Shown here: positions 13,108 to 23,925 of the stretch, in pieces
How positions within the stretch are numbered: the stretch's first letter is position 1
How the letters are laid out: every line of letters starts with the position of its first letter
Assembly: GCF_905220415.1 (NCBI RefSeq)
Contig: NC_059562.1
Span: 947,501 to 1,011,500, forward strand
Length of the DNA stretch: 64,000 nt
Direction of reading: 5' to 3'
Source: Colias croceus
Lineage: Eukaryota; Arthropoda; Insecta; Lepidoptera; Pieridae
Notes under the pieces: model-generated
The model's input: only the letters and a program-made list of their open reading frames with translations
The model's database searches: none
Told to the model about the DNA's origin: nothing
Program-made: the position numbers and the translations under genes

Positions 13108-13388
13108 GTAAGTTTGATGTTTATCATGCTTATTTATATTTATTATGTCTTTCGGCCGCTACAAGTCTAAAGATTTCAACTTCCAATATATTGATTACTA
13201 GGTATATTTACAAGTCTAATTTGAGAAACGCATAAATCAAAATTTGAAAGTTATTTTTACTTGTAATAATTAGTAATAAATATTATTTTAATTTTTTGGA
13301 GTATTATATGTTTACTAAGTCTGAATTGAGCAACGCACAAATCAAGATTTTATAATTTTATGCACTCCGTCTTTATTTTTATTTATAA

Positions 13389-13583
13389 CTAGAGGTCCGC
13401 CCCGGCTTCGCCCGTGGTACATATTTCGCAATAAAAGGTAGCCTATGTCCTTTCTCGGGTATCAAAATATCTCCATACCAAATTTCATGCAAATTGGTTC
13501 AGTAGTTTAGGCGTGATTGAGTAACAGACAGACAGACAGACAGAGTTACTTTCGCATTTATAATATTAGTATGGAAGTATGGA
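13389..13583 (-). mobile_element. Helitron-like element family A inside an intron
   Basis: CTAG lies at 13389-13392 in plus view and the TC end falls at either 13575 or 13583, because a 'tatgga' word is repeated there. It carries the usual (GACA)n patch. It lies in the first intron of the decayed gene, so it need not have caused its loss. Confidence 0.6.
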
Positions 13584-13690
13584 TTTTATTATTGGTATAG
13601 AATAGATAAGTAATGTTTTAGTTTTTTTTTGAGATTTCATCTTCCAATAAATATACTACTGATTTGTGTATGTATGTTTATTTCTAACAG

Positions 13691-13810
13691 CGAAGCGCGA
13701 CCACGAAAAATCCGATGAGCAGCCTGCAAGCCAGGACGCAATAAAAGACAAACCATGATTACCAGAAACTGATGTGGATCTTCAGACAGTTTCATATAGT
13801 ACTTTTTTGT
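13691..13810 (+). pseudogene. Decayed three-exon gene, exon 2
   Basis: It is bounded by an acceptor (TTCTAACAG) and a donor (TTGT|GTAAGT). The frame that joins exon 3 perfectly reads 39 codons starting K-R-D-H-E-K-S-D-E-Q and ending T-V-S-Y-S-T-F-L, broken once by TGA at 13756-13758. Exon 1 enters one base out of this frame and would meet a stop at 13716. One frameshift plus one nonsense codon in an otherwise spliceable exon suggests recent inactivation. No domain is recognised; the exon is rich in D, E, K and Q. Confidence 0.4.
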
Positions 13811-13985
13811 GTAAGTTTATCTTATGTTATTTATTTATAAGTCATAAGATTGAAGATAGTAAAATATTTCAGACTAGTGTAAGTTATCACTGACTGGTTA
13901 CCACTTACCAAAATTTGTTTTTATGCATATTATGCATAAGCATAATTACTTGTAAATTTTATATAAAAAAATATTTGAAAAATTT

Positions 13986-14240
13986 GTATGACGATGCCGA
14001 CAGTCGACTTTTTTTACGAGCTCGGACAATAGAGCGATAAATGAACGGACACAGCTGCGAAATTTTACTAATTTTTATAAAAGCACTTGTTATACTAATT
14101 GCGGTCAACCGTAAAATTTTGCAAACAAAAGAACGATTTTCTCAGAAAGTTTGCTGTGTATGACGCCGACAATCGAGTTTATTACGGGCTAGGATATTGC
14201 TGCGCAATTTTTTCTAGTTTTGTGATGAAAGTATCTTTAT
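13986..14240. repeat. Diverged tandem duplication, period about 172 bp
   Basis: GTATGACG…CCGACA…TACGAGCTCGGA from 13986 recurs from 14158 as GTATGACGCCGACA…TACGGGCTAGGA. A second shared word, GCTGCGAAATTTT / GCTGCGCAATTTT, follows in each copy. The duplication lies in the second intron of the decayed gene. Confidence 0.55.
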
Positions 14241-14357
14241 AATAATCGTGGTATTATAATTGGTTTATCAATGAATTTTTCTATAAATCTTTTTTTGTTA
14301 TACAGAATTTTCGTTTCATTCATTCTCTCCTATTATAACTTATTGTGGTTGTTTCAG

Positions 14358-14474
14358 CAGCACAATGTACAAGGACAGCTCAAAATGACGAGCAAGAAAC
14401 ATATTTATTTTCGGAACAAGGTGAAGAAGAAAAAATGAAAGTCGTATCAAGAAGATAAACATTGGAACAATAAA
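14358..14474 (+). pseudogene. Decayed three-exon gene, terminal exon and poly(A) signal
   Basis: The acceptor GTTTCAG precedes 33 codons ending in TAA at 14456-14458. The single base left by exon 2 plus CA completes a serine codon, so the splice is in frame. The product is acidic (T-A-Q-N-D-E-Q-E-T-Y, then G-E-E-E-K-M-K-V-V-S-R-R). An AATAAA at 14469-14474 gives a plausible cleavage signal 11 bases after the stop. The compact gene layout is real; the identity is unknown, and a transposon origin is possible. Confidence 0.4.
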
Positions 14475-14554
14475 ATAGTACCAAAACCAGCATTCGAAAA
14501 TATCTGTTATGTTATGTTACATTATATATCAAATGTCAAAATTCTATCTTATTA

Positions 14555-14749
14555 TCTATACTAATATTATAAATCTAAAGAGTTTGTTTGTTTGTTTGAA
14601 CGCGCTAATCTCGGGAACTACTGGTCCGATTTGAAAAATTCTTTCGGTGTTAGATAGCCCATTTATCGAGGAAGGCTATAGGCTATATATCATCACGCTA
14701 AGACCAACAGGAACGGAGCAATGCGGGTGAAACCGCGGGGAACAGCTAG
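14555..14749 (+). mobile_element. Helitron-like element, family B
   Basis: This is a very clean example: host A, then TCTATACTAATATTATAA, a body containing 'gaacgcgctaatctcggg', then 'aaccgcgggg' and CTAG before host T. No target duplication and no coding capacity. It lies 80 bases past the poly(A) signal of the decayed gene. Relatives lie at 16009, 20203, 33812, 34128, 42837, 53220, 55764 and 59060. Confidence 0.65.
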
Positions 14750-15092
14750 TATATCATATATCTGATATTAAATATATCAAAATGTCGGATATATTTATTA
14801 AAAAAAAATCAAAATTGTAAATAATATTTTTTTGTTATTGATTTTTTCAATAAATATGATATATATTATGTAAAAAAAAACCAAACGTAAATAGCATAAG
14901 TCTATTATGTATTTTTATTATCATATTGTACGTAAAGTCCCCATGACGAAAAACTATAAAATATTTTGTTTACAAAGATGTTCAAATAACTTATATAGGT
15001 AGCGACAATTCTAACAATAACAAATCATTTCATCATAAAATAAATTAGTCGCAAGCTCACTTTTTGTAACCAGTCTTGTACCAATTAAAAAT

Positions 15093-15164
15093 CGACCTTC
15101 GTGCAAAGGAACAAAGGTCGTTTTTCTAGTCCGATGGGTCCGGCAACGAAAAGACGTTGCCGGA
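15093..15164. other. Two adjacent strong hairpins
   Basis: Hairpin 1 (15093-15120) pairs CGACCTT with AAGGTCG and is followed at once by TTTTT. Hairpin 2 (15139-15164) pairs TCCGGCAACG with CGTTGCCGGA over a 6-base loop. Both are GC-rich in an AT-rich setting. A T-run after a hairpin could end a Pol III transcript, but no A/B boxes were found just upstream. Confidence 0.5.
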
Positions 15165-15579
15165 TCGCTTTACTCGGCTTTAACCGCGCGAATATAAGAA
15201 TTTAAGTAAAGTTCATTGAACCTCCGTTAGTTCCGTATGTTTCCGTCATCTATTCAGTTGTGTGGCATGGCGAGGGGATTTTCGTGAAGCGTCCCGCGCG
15301 CTCTTATGCTCCACCCAGGGGGCGTAGCCCAAAAGGTGCACAAACACGATTGTATTTCGTCTTAACATCTCCTAAACTAACTCGTAAAATTTCATTAGTT
15401 CTGAACAGTTCGTAGGAAAATTTATCTCAATATAAATTATTATTTAGCAAGTGATAAGATTTTTGGACGCCTGTTTGCTACACTTTTAATTATTTTAACA
15501 TTAATTCACTTCTTGATTTTTTTTAATTAGAATGACAATATTAATGAAGAACAAATTAAGTACAGCTACATTTTTGGAT

Positions 15580-15741
15580 TTCGAACGCTATCGAATTTTT
15601 CTATATTTCAAAATCGAATTATATTGAAAATTAAACCTACGACAAATTTAATCAATTTTCAATAATGCATTATTCCAATTTCGAACGAACTCGACAATCG
15701 AATTCGAAATTCTAAATTCGAAAACTCGTTCTAATTTCGAA
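15580..15741. promoter_or_regulatory. Cluster of TTCGAA palindromes
   Basis: Five TTCGAA words fall within 162 bases (15580, 15680, 15703, 15717, 15736), along with several near matches. Alternating GAA/TTC units resemble heat-shock-factor half-sites, though spacing is irregular. Similar smaller clusters lie at 18115-18333, 24926-24954 and 25798. Confidence 0.3.
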
Positions 15742-15916
15742 TGTCGACAAATAGGTGGTAAGTGATCGTATTTATCAATTTATGACGTTTCGGGGTAGCC
15801 GCCGCAGACGCGACATGTCTGCTATTTGCGGCATACAACGGGACTGTTACACGACGTTACGCGCTTTTTGTCACGCTGTTATGTCATGAATCATTACGTA
15901 TTTGCAATACATATTA

Positions 15917-16289
15917 TTATAATATAGTCTGAAAATTTGTGAACTGTAAGTTACAAATTTTGTACCAAGTTGAGGCTTGACAAAGAATGACATAAAATCT
16001 ATAAGTAGGTACTAATATTATAAAGCTGAAGAGTTTGTTTGTTTGAACGCGCTAATCTCGGGAACTACGGGTCCGATTTGAAAAATTCTTTCGGTGTTAG
16101 ATAGCTCATTTATCGAGGAAGGCTGGCTATTATATTATATCATCACGCTAAGACCAACAGAAGCGGAGCCACTTGTGTGAAACCGCGGAGCGCAGCTAGT
16201 TATAATATAAACTGAAAATTTATGAATTTCAAGTTACTTTAGTTACAAAGTTGAGACTTGACAAAGAATGTCATAAAATAGATAAGTAC
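15917..16289. repeat. About 90-bp direct repeats flanking a Helitron-like element
   Basis: Left copy about 15917-16008, right copy 16200-16289; both run TATAATATA…CTGAAAATTT…TTGACAAAGAATG…CATAAAAT…ATAAGTA. The right copy begins exactly after the CTAG of the enclosed element. This repeats the arrangement at 10518-10875 with unrelated sequence. Confidence 0.7.
16009..16199 (+). mobile_element. Helitron-like element family B, 5' end eroded
   Basis: The body matches the copy at 14555 ('gagtttgtttgtttgaacgcgctaatctcgggaac' region to CTAG at 16196-16199), but the TCTA start is blurred into the left direct repeat. No coding capacity. Confidence 0.6.
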
Positions 16290-18810
16290 TTTGTTCTAGA
16301 TGAAACAAAATACAAGAATGACTAACCAGACGAGCAAATATGCTTTTGTCGACTAATAAATAATTAATTCATCTTATTTAATCCTGGAAAACGGTTCCAG
16401 GATAAGCGCGATGCGTGTCGCCTAAATAATGGCCAGACGCATAAATAACAACAATATTTCGCACTGAGAATAGTGTATAATATTAATTAACCTGCGCGCG
16501 CGCATCCCATATTAATCGTGTTCTGGCGGAATGCGCACCTGCCGCTGCTCTTGTTTCTTTGTCATATTGATACAATTTTTCATAGATCAATAATTTTAAA
16601 TTAGAGCATTACATGAATTTGAAATTGAATACGAAAAGCAATTTTTCATAAGTCCCACAAAAACTTGAGAATGTTTGTCAGCTTGCCATGCTTAGAATGT
16701 ATGTATGCTCGGAATGTTCATACTTCAAGTTAATAAAGAACCTTTAAAGGTATTTATTTTATTTGCTCAATAATACGCAGCTTGAAGGAACCCGCAACAT
16801 TGTCATAAAAAGAAATGAAAAATATAACAAGAAAGTTATCTTTGTTACAAACCAAACCGCGATAAAAAGCTCGCCAAGCTCGTAATAAATAAGCGGAATG
16901 AAAATGAACAAAAATTGTTTTTTATAAATCATTCCACAATAAAAGCTGGACGAGAGAGGATCAATAAATAATCATCCGTGTATCATCAGTAAGAAAAGCG
17001 AAGCACACAACTGCGCGAGCGCAATCTTTAATAGACTACGCGGAAAGCGAATCTATAAATTGCATTTTTCGCAAACGCATAAAATAACGCACTATTGCAT
17101 TGTAGAGCAGACATTACGCCTCTCCCGCTCCCGCCAATACGTCCCTCTCACTTGTGCGCACGCGCCGATATCACACTTCGACAAAAACGATACAACGACA
17201 TTCAACTAATCTCCGATTTTAACTTCTATCCACTCATTCTACAGTCCATTTTCACGTAACGTTTAACATAAAAATACGCCTTTTGTATAATCAAGTATGC
17301 AATTGCGTGCGACGTAGCTGCAATACGTGATGCTATCTCGCTCTCGCGCCGTAGCGCCGTTCCGCTCGTACGCATGTCAATGCAGTTTATTGTAGACATT
17401 AATGTCTCTGATTACAAATGTAAATTTTCAGCTCGCGACGGCGTTGGTCGGCTTTTTTCTCTTCGATTTCTCTTTATGGTATTAAATTGTAGCAGAATTA
17501 ATAGCCGGCATTTACGCTTTTAGAATGTTTATTTCTTGAACTAGGTAGGTACCTATTGTTTCTCGATATGTTGCGGAATTTGTTAATCGCCGAACTGATC
17601 TTTCCGTCCGTACTGCATCACGTCAAACAAAGATTAGTATTTTGGCTCGCTGAATGATTTAAGCAAGTGCCTAATACTCAATTGATTTATAGTATAAACG
17701 TAAATAATCCGCTTTGATGTGGAGACGATAGAACAAATTCTGCTCGTGACAAAAGTATCTTAAATAATAAATGCACCGCTTACCTATTATTCGCACAACA
17801 CTTATTTATAAAGTGTGTCCAGTGTAAGTTGATATATCCATCTTGTCAGTTCGGTCTAAGCAGTACGAGGCGGAGGGCGCATCGTGGTTCTTCAAGAACT
17901 GGTCAGTTTCACAACGGTTTCCCAACCGAATACCGTTCGCAAAAGATCTCACACGGCTGCCAATTTTCAGAAAGACAGAGCTAAAATAATTGCTGCAAAC
18001 GCGCCCTATTTCGAGCGGCGCACAACAATTTAGATAGATTTAATTCTAGAACGGCATTATTCGATCGTTCTGTTCGGCTGACTTCATTGACAGGCGATAA
18101 ATTTAAATATTTTGTTCGAAATATAAATTTTCAATTTGACACATTTCTTTAAACGAGTGACATGCCCGCGTTCGAAATTCAAAACTTTGATACGATTGAG
18201 TTGTTCGACCGAACATGTTAATTTATGAGATTTGTAATTGGAATCAATTTTCAAAGGGATTGACGAATACGTAAACAAATCAACGTTGGATAGATTTGAA
18301 TTTAGAAATGTAGAATTTGGATTGAAATTCGAATTTGAAAATGGAATAAATTATAGATTTGTAATTAGAACAAAAGTGATTAACTAAATATACAAAGTGG
18401 GAACATTAGTCACAATACTACGTCACAGTAAATCTGTCTCGGCGATCGTTAGGTGGAAATAAATAATTGTTTGGATATGAGAGCAGATAAATTTAAAAGG
18501 CTTGTCTGTTTTGCGTCTAGTGTGACATTTCTGATATAATGCCACACTAGTTACCTTTAATAACTTGGCCTGGTATAATAGATAAAAAATATGGTGATAA
18601 CATTTAAGAGTCTGGCGTGAAATAATCTGGGTTCGGATTAGAACACAGAGTTCCAGTGAAGCGTAAAGTGACTTTATTAAAGTAAGAAAGAAACATCTCG
18701 TAAAACCTCTAAACAAAACATGTTTGAAATTTACATTGATTAAGCTTATCAAAATAAAGCAACATTGTGTAAAATGGTCTATGTGCTCTATCGTAGGTAT
18801 TCTCTTCTGT
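16290..18810. other. CpG-richer intergenic stretch
   Basis: No exon supported. Several blocks (16380-16550, 17000-17460, 17840-18060) have clearly more CpG than the surrounding DNA, including (CG)-rich words near 16495. TTCGAA recurs at 18115, 18171 and 18328. Candidate regulatory DNA only. Confidence 0.45.
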
Positions 18811-19692
18811 GTCTCTACCAGAGATGTAACGGAGCTTCGATTCCGGTTCCGTTAAGTCGGAACTTCCGATTATTATTACACTTTCGGTTCCGACTTCAGT
18901 TCCGATACTTTTGTATCGGATGTTAATCGGAGGTCGAACGAAACAAACGGGCGGCGCGCGACGGCCTGTGCCGAACAGGTTCATACATGTCGCGCGGGGA
19001 ATCCCCCGACCCCCACTACGTGCACTCTATCATCAATTATTTTTTCACTTGTTATTATTTGTTACGCCCAAGACACGTTTATAGGTTATAGATAATTGTT
19101 TTGATTTTTGCGGCTTATTATCAATGAAAGTGATCTGTTTTTGTGTGGGATAATGAAACCTAAGTCCAGTTGTACAAAATTCCAGCCCCTACAATCAATT
19201 GCCCGGCAATATATTTTGTCATGTCCACCGGGCTCGGTAGCTAGCGAACAACTTTTTAGTGGTGCTGGCCTAATTTACGACTCTTTAAGAAATAGATTGG
19301 ATGGGGACAAAGCATCAAAGCTTTTGTTCATAAAGTACAATACATTACTTTTGGAGTCCATTTTGATTTAATTTGCTTTAGCTATTGTTCATTTATTGTA
19401 ATGTCACCAAATGTAACACGCTACTTTGGGTTTTAATTTTAATTAAACTTTAAATTCATTAATTTTATCTTTTGTTCATTTGGAATTATGCCAATTTTTT
19501 TTCACAGTTGTTTTTTATTTTATAATAAAAAATAAAAATGAAAAGAATTGACTATAAATCATGTTTTATTTGTCCTTAAACAAACTGACCCTGCCTCCGA
19601 TTTCGATTCCGATTCCGATAAACCAAATTTGAAAACTCCGATTCCGATTTCGGTTCCGATAAAACTACCTCCGTTACATCCCTAGTCTCTAC
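18811..19692 (+). mobile_element. Deleted hAT transposon with 8-bp target duplication
   Basis: GTCTCTAC at 18811-18818 and again at 19685-19692 is a perfect 8-bp target duplication, the hAT standard. The 866-bp element begins CAGAGATGTAACGGAG and ends CTCCGTTACATCCCTA, so the inverted ends match with the last base mutated. Both subterminal regions are packed with TTCCGAT/CGGTTCCG repeats. Only the 3' part of the transposase remains, so the copy cannot move by itself. Confidence 0.85.
19108..19371 (+). pseudogene. hAT transposase, C-terminal dimerisation region
   Basis: The open frame ends with a typical hAT C-terminal domain, roughly residues 25-81: F-Q-P-L-Q-S-I-A-R-Q-Y, then the signature P-P-G-S-V-A-S-E-Q-L-F-S-G-A-G, then R-N-R-L and K-L-L-F-I. 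In full transposases this domain mediates dimer formation and carries the last part of the split RNase-H catalytic core. The BED zinc finger, the DDE-type core and any start codon are missing; the upstream codons before about residue 15 are probably intron or leader. It lies fully inside the hAT element. Confidence 0.8.
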
Positions 19693-20202
19693 ATTGGAAA
19701 ACAAAATATCTGTAGTATTCAAATTGGAACTTAGTTTATCTACTATTGAATTCATATCAAATCTAAATCCTTTATAGTTTAATAAAAAAAAAGTCTTACA
19801 ACCTATTTTGAAAGAAGATATAGTAAGTATAAAGTTATGAAACCAGTGTCTCGTAAATGAAAAATGATATAACACAATTTAATAAAACTGTTATTCTCAA
19901 TATATCAGTACGGACAGACAAATCCCCAGTTATATAGTTTTTGGCAGTTTTACTTGGCAGGCTCGGGGAAACGGGATTTTGTTTACTTGCGATATTGCAA
20001 TGCATCTAAGATGTAATATTTTGTAGGTATTATAATTTGCCGGGTAGTGGGTTCGATTTGGCCAACTTATTATGTTTTATAATTTGAAGCTTTTTGAGAA
20101 AAGTTTTTTAGTAATTTTGAAGGTATTTTAAATTTATATAGTGTGTTACTTAAACTAAAACATAGACTTCTTTGTAGAAGCGCTTTTGAACTATATTTAA
20201 TA

Positions 20203-20433
20203 CTAGCTGTTCCCTTCGGTTTCACCCGCATAGCTCCGCTCCTGTTGGTTTTAGCGTGTGCGTGATGATATAATATAGCCTATATGCCTTCCTCGATACC
20301 TAAATGGACTAGATAGTCCATAGTAGTAAAATTTTTTCAAATCGGACCAGTAGTTCCCGAGATTAGCGCGTTCAAACAATCAAACAAACTCTTCAGCTTT
20401 ATAATACTTAGTATATATATTAGTAGATATAGA
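20203..20433 (-). mobile_element. Helitron-like element, family B
   Basis: In plus view: A|CTAGCTGTTCCC…'tttcacccgc'…'gagattagcgcgttc'…'tataatacttag'…GA|T. The 5' end is extended by a TA-rich run, so the exact TC end could be 20426 or 20433. Confidence 0.55.
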
Positions 20434-20440
20434 TTTTTAC

Positions 20441-20469
20441 AGTGTTTTACTCATTATAAGTAAAACACT
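20441..20469. other. Inverted repeat next to a Helitron-like end
   Basis: AGTGTTTTACT pairs perfectly with AGTAAAACACT over a 7-base loop. It lies immediately outside the 5' end of the element at 20203-20433. Confidence 0.5.
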
Positions 20470-23420
20470 ATAAATACATTTTGAAGATTTGATATTAAAA
20501 CCTTCCAGATTTACGAAGAAACGAAAGATATCCCATTTGAAACACACGCAATACTCGATAGCAATAATAAATTAAAGAAATAAAACAAATGCTGAGGTCA
20601 ATACTTTCAGCATCGCCTTCAATGTAATATAGTCTTAGAGCTGCTGACAACTTATTTATGGGATAATATTATTTAATAAAACATTTGTGTAATTAAGTTG
20701 ACGTTAAGTATTGTAAAATTAATAAATATGATTAAGATTGATGAATTAATGTTTACTTAAGTTTTATAAGTCACAAGTAGGCTTTGAATTCTAATGTCTT
20801 TATTAACATAACCATTTTAAACCTCTTACATAAAATATAGTATTAACTAAATAATATATACTAGAGATTTCTGTTATACAAAAGCTCAGCTCTTACGCTA
20901 CACGCGATGCGATGCTCGAACAATTCATAATTCCATGTTCATATTTATGGCAACTTTACATTATTCCAGTAACCACTCCAGCTGGAAACAAGTTATTTAT
21001 TATCGCAATCCAGATATTTATATCTAATTGTGATGGAATGACGCTACCGGACTTGTTCATTTTTATCGATATGTAATATTATCATTTTATCGGTTTCTCG
21101 TTTTGAAAACAATTTTTTACTATAAAAGGCTATCTATTAATACGTATAAGTAGGTACAATTATTTATAAAGAGTCTTTATACGTTCATTTATTAATCATA
21201 TTTTAAATATACATAAAAATACTGAATGTCATTCAGTAAACCGTATCTGTTAAATACATGAACATTTTTTATTCTATGTCAATTTGTAATACAATATTTC
21301 GTAAGAGTTTAAGTTGATCCAGTCGAACACCTCGGATCACACGCGACAATTACATTAGCACACAATGACGTGCAACGACAGAAAGAAAGCAAATGAACGC
21401 CTTTTCTAAATTCGTATACAAAGCGACGTTCGAAATACGAAAACGTAACAGCCAATAGCACTAGAGCGTATGCCAAAATGCCAAAGCGACACAAACAATT
21501 AGGAATGTGTTCTATTCCAAATTCAAAATACGAATTTAAATTTGGAATAAATTATTGCATTACATTTGCGGAAAAGATCCCGATGCGTATTTGAAAATTT
21601 ATGTTTCGAATCTATTATTTTATAACTGGCCACTAAATACTTCGATACTAATAAAAAAAAGTTCCAAATTTGAATGATTCATGTTTCATATCATATTTTG
21701 TTTATCAATAATTACTCAAATACAGTTCGTATTTGATGCAAATGTCACGGGAACAAAGCGTCTATTTGAGATTGATGAGTAACGAATATAGGGAAGCCGC
21801 TTGCGCAACTACGTACAGATTACCGGTATTATTTTCGGTAAACGATACGTATCTACGAGTCAACGTTCCATATAATATTATAAGTATGAAAGTTAACTAA
21901 TCCTGACAGGCGAAACGGTTTTGGAATAACTGTTTTTTAAGTGTATCGAATTATGTTCTAGGATTGATAGATGTGTGTCATATGTTATGGCTGTTTTATT
22001 CTATATTTATATAATCAAATAGCTTTCTTTTAAGTATTTCATATACAAATTATTTTATAGTTACAAATAAAAATACGCAATTAAATCCAACGAATTTATA
22101 GCATTACATTAATTAAAAGAATTTGCGTAAAGTCATAATCTGAAAGCAATAAAACATTTGAACGAAGCTCGAAGGAACCTTTTGCGGCGCATTCATCAAA
22201 AATAAGAAAATAATTAATACACGTTTTGGAACGCGGGCCGAAGCGTTTAGCCGGCAAACAATAAAACAATACGAACGCAAAGCTAAACAAAACACAGAAA
22301 AATATGAATTCCAATCGAAACTGCCGCGGGGTAACAAAAGATGGCGGATTTTAATGAAATGAAATAAAATATAAATACCATTCGCGAGCTGGGATTCTTA
22401 CATTTTTAATTTGGCAATGGAATGGCGCTAAAAACGAATAAATTCCGAATTTCGGAACCGGCCCGATTCGGACTTCGTTGTTTGTAAATTGTAATTGTTG
22501 ACATTGTAGTCATATTTCTATGTTTCATAATAAAATATTTTGACGATATTGGATTTTAAGGGTGATTCTGTTTTGTTATTTTTATTTTTTTAGACATGAA
22601 AAGACTGCTTCATAAAAATGTAAAAAATATCAAAACTGGAAGCAACCAAATAATTGAAACATCGATTGAAATTTGAAAGTAAAGTGTACTAAAACTCAAA
22701 CAAAATTCCTAACTACAATATAAATAAATCATACACACACAACCACAGGGCAAGCCATGTATGTACATCCAGATGTTGATAGGAAACAGGCGCATCGCTC
22801 GACCAATATATTTTTATTTATTTTCTTAAGTTTTATGAGATCGTATTGATGATATAGATATAAACAATTATGTCTGTTTATACTTCACTTTATTGCGTAA
22901 TAATTTAGTATAAAGATATTGGAGTATCAGAACTTGAATAACAAATTTTATCTGTATTCTGTATAAATATCGACATAATATATATTCTAGCTAATAATAG
23001 ACCGTAAATTATATTTGTTTTATGTTCGTGTTTTAGTACTTAAACGTTATTGTGAAATGTATATTTACGAAAAAAGCTGCAAAAATGTCTATTAGAGTTT
23101 TTCTATTAGGTAAATAACGTTTTACAAACACAATTCACAATTTACACATCAATGACGTAGGTATGTACAGTCTTAGAAAATTAACAATTCAACATACTAA
23201 CGCATATTTATAATCTCCACTATAATCAAAAACTTTACCTCAAAAAACTACTAAATAAATATATTAACATCCAACAATATCAATATATTTTGATAGCAAC
23301 AAAAATCCATTTGGTAACATCGACTCGGATCATAAAATCAATCAAAACGGCCATAACGGAGAATATGAAATTTTTGCATTAACCCGAAAGCAAATGCTTT
23401 TCTTAAAAATAGATATTTTT
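20470..23420. other. Intergenic stretch
   Basis: No gene seen. CpG-richer patches with short open frames on the minus strand occur at 21310-21500 and 22140-22470, with AAATTC/GAATTT words beside them. Otherwise AT-rich. Confidence 0.5.
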
Positions 23421-23697
23421 AACCGACTTCAAAAAAAAGGAGGAGGTTATCAATTCGGCCGGTATATTTTTCTTTTTTTTTATGTATGTACACCGATTAC
23501 TCAGAGGTTTCTGAACCGATTTACGTGATTCTTTTTTTTTTTCGATGCGGGATGGTGTCGAATTGGTCCCATAAAAATTTTATTCGGATAGGCCCAGTAG
23601 TTTTTATTTTATGAGCATTTTTGTCTGTAGGTATTTGTAAATAATTTTGCAAGTGCAAGTTTGAAGTCGGTTGTTTTTAACGCAGTTATCACTTGTT
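23421..23697. mobile_element. MITE-like repeat with AACCGACTTC ends
   Basis: AACCGACTTCAAA at the left is matched by TTTGAAGTCGGTT at 23660-23672, and a shared tail (TTTTTAACGCAGTTATCACTTGTT) continues to about 23697. A second copy at 35278-35557 is nearly identical, including the 'aggaggaggttatcaattcgg' head. No coding capacity. I recognise it as a common lepidopteran repeat but cannot name its superfamily. Confidence 0.6.
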
Positions 23698-23867
23698 TAC
23701 CAACGTTTTATTGAACTGACATAATATTGGATTTTACTGTAACCTATTTAGGTGTAGGGAATAGTTTGATTTGTGAGATTGTTATATTTTGTGTGGATTA
23801 AGAAACTGGATGTTTGTAACATTTTTTGTATAAAAATAATACCTAAATGGTAAACAGATTTTTGAAA

Positions 23868-23925
23868 ATTAGAACCCTGGACCTCTCGCTTGTACACGAT
23901 CTAACCACTATACCAGAGCCTCAAA
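23868..23925 (-). repeat. tRNA-like SINE head
   Basis: Minus strand: A-box-like TGGTATAGTGGTTAG and, about 30 bases on, B-box-like GGTCCAGGGTTC. The 5' stem does not pair, and the B-box ends AATTTT, so it is not a working tRNA. Confidence 0.5.

Noticed and set aside
18709..18984. Minus-strand open frame over the hAT left end
   Set aside because: It is the translation of subterminal TTCCGAT repeats, not a gene.
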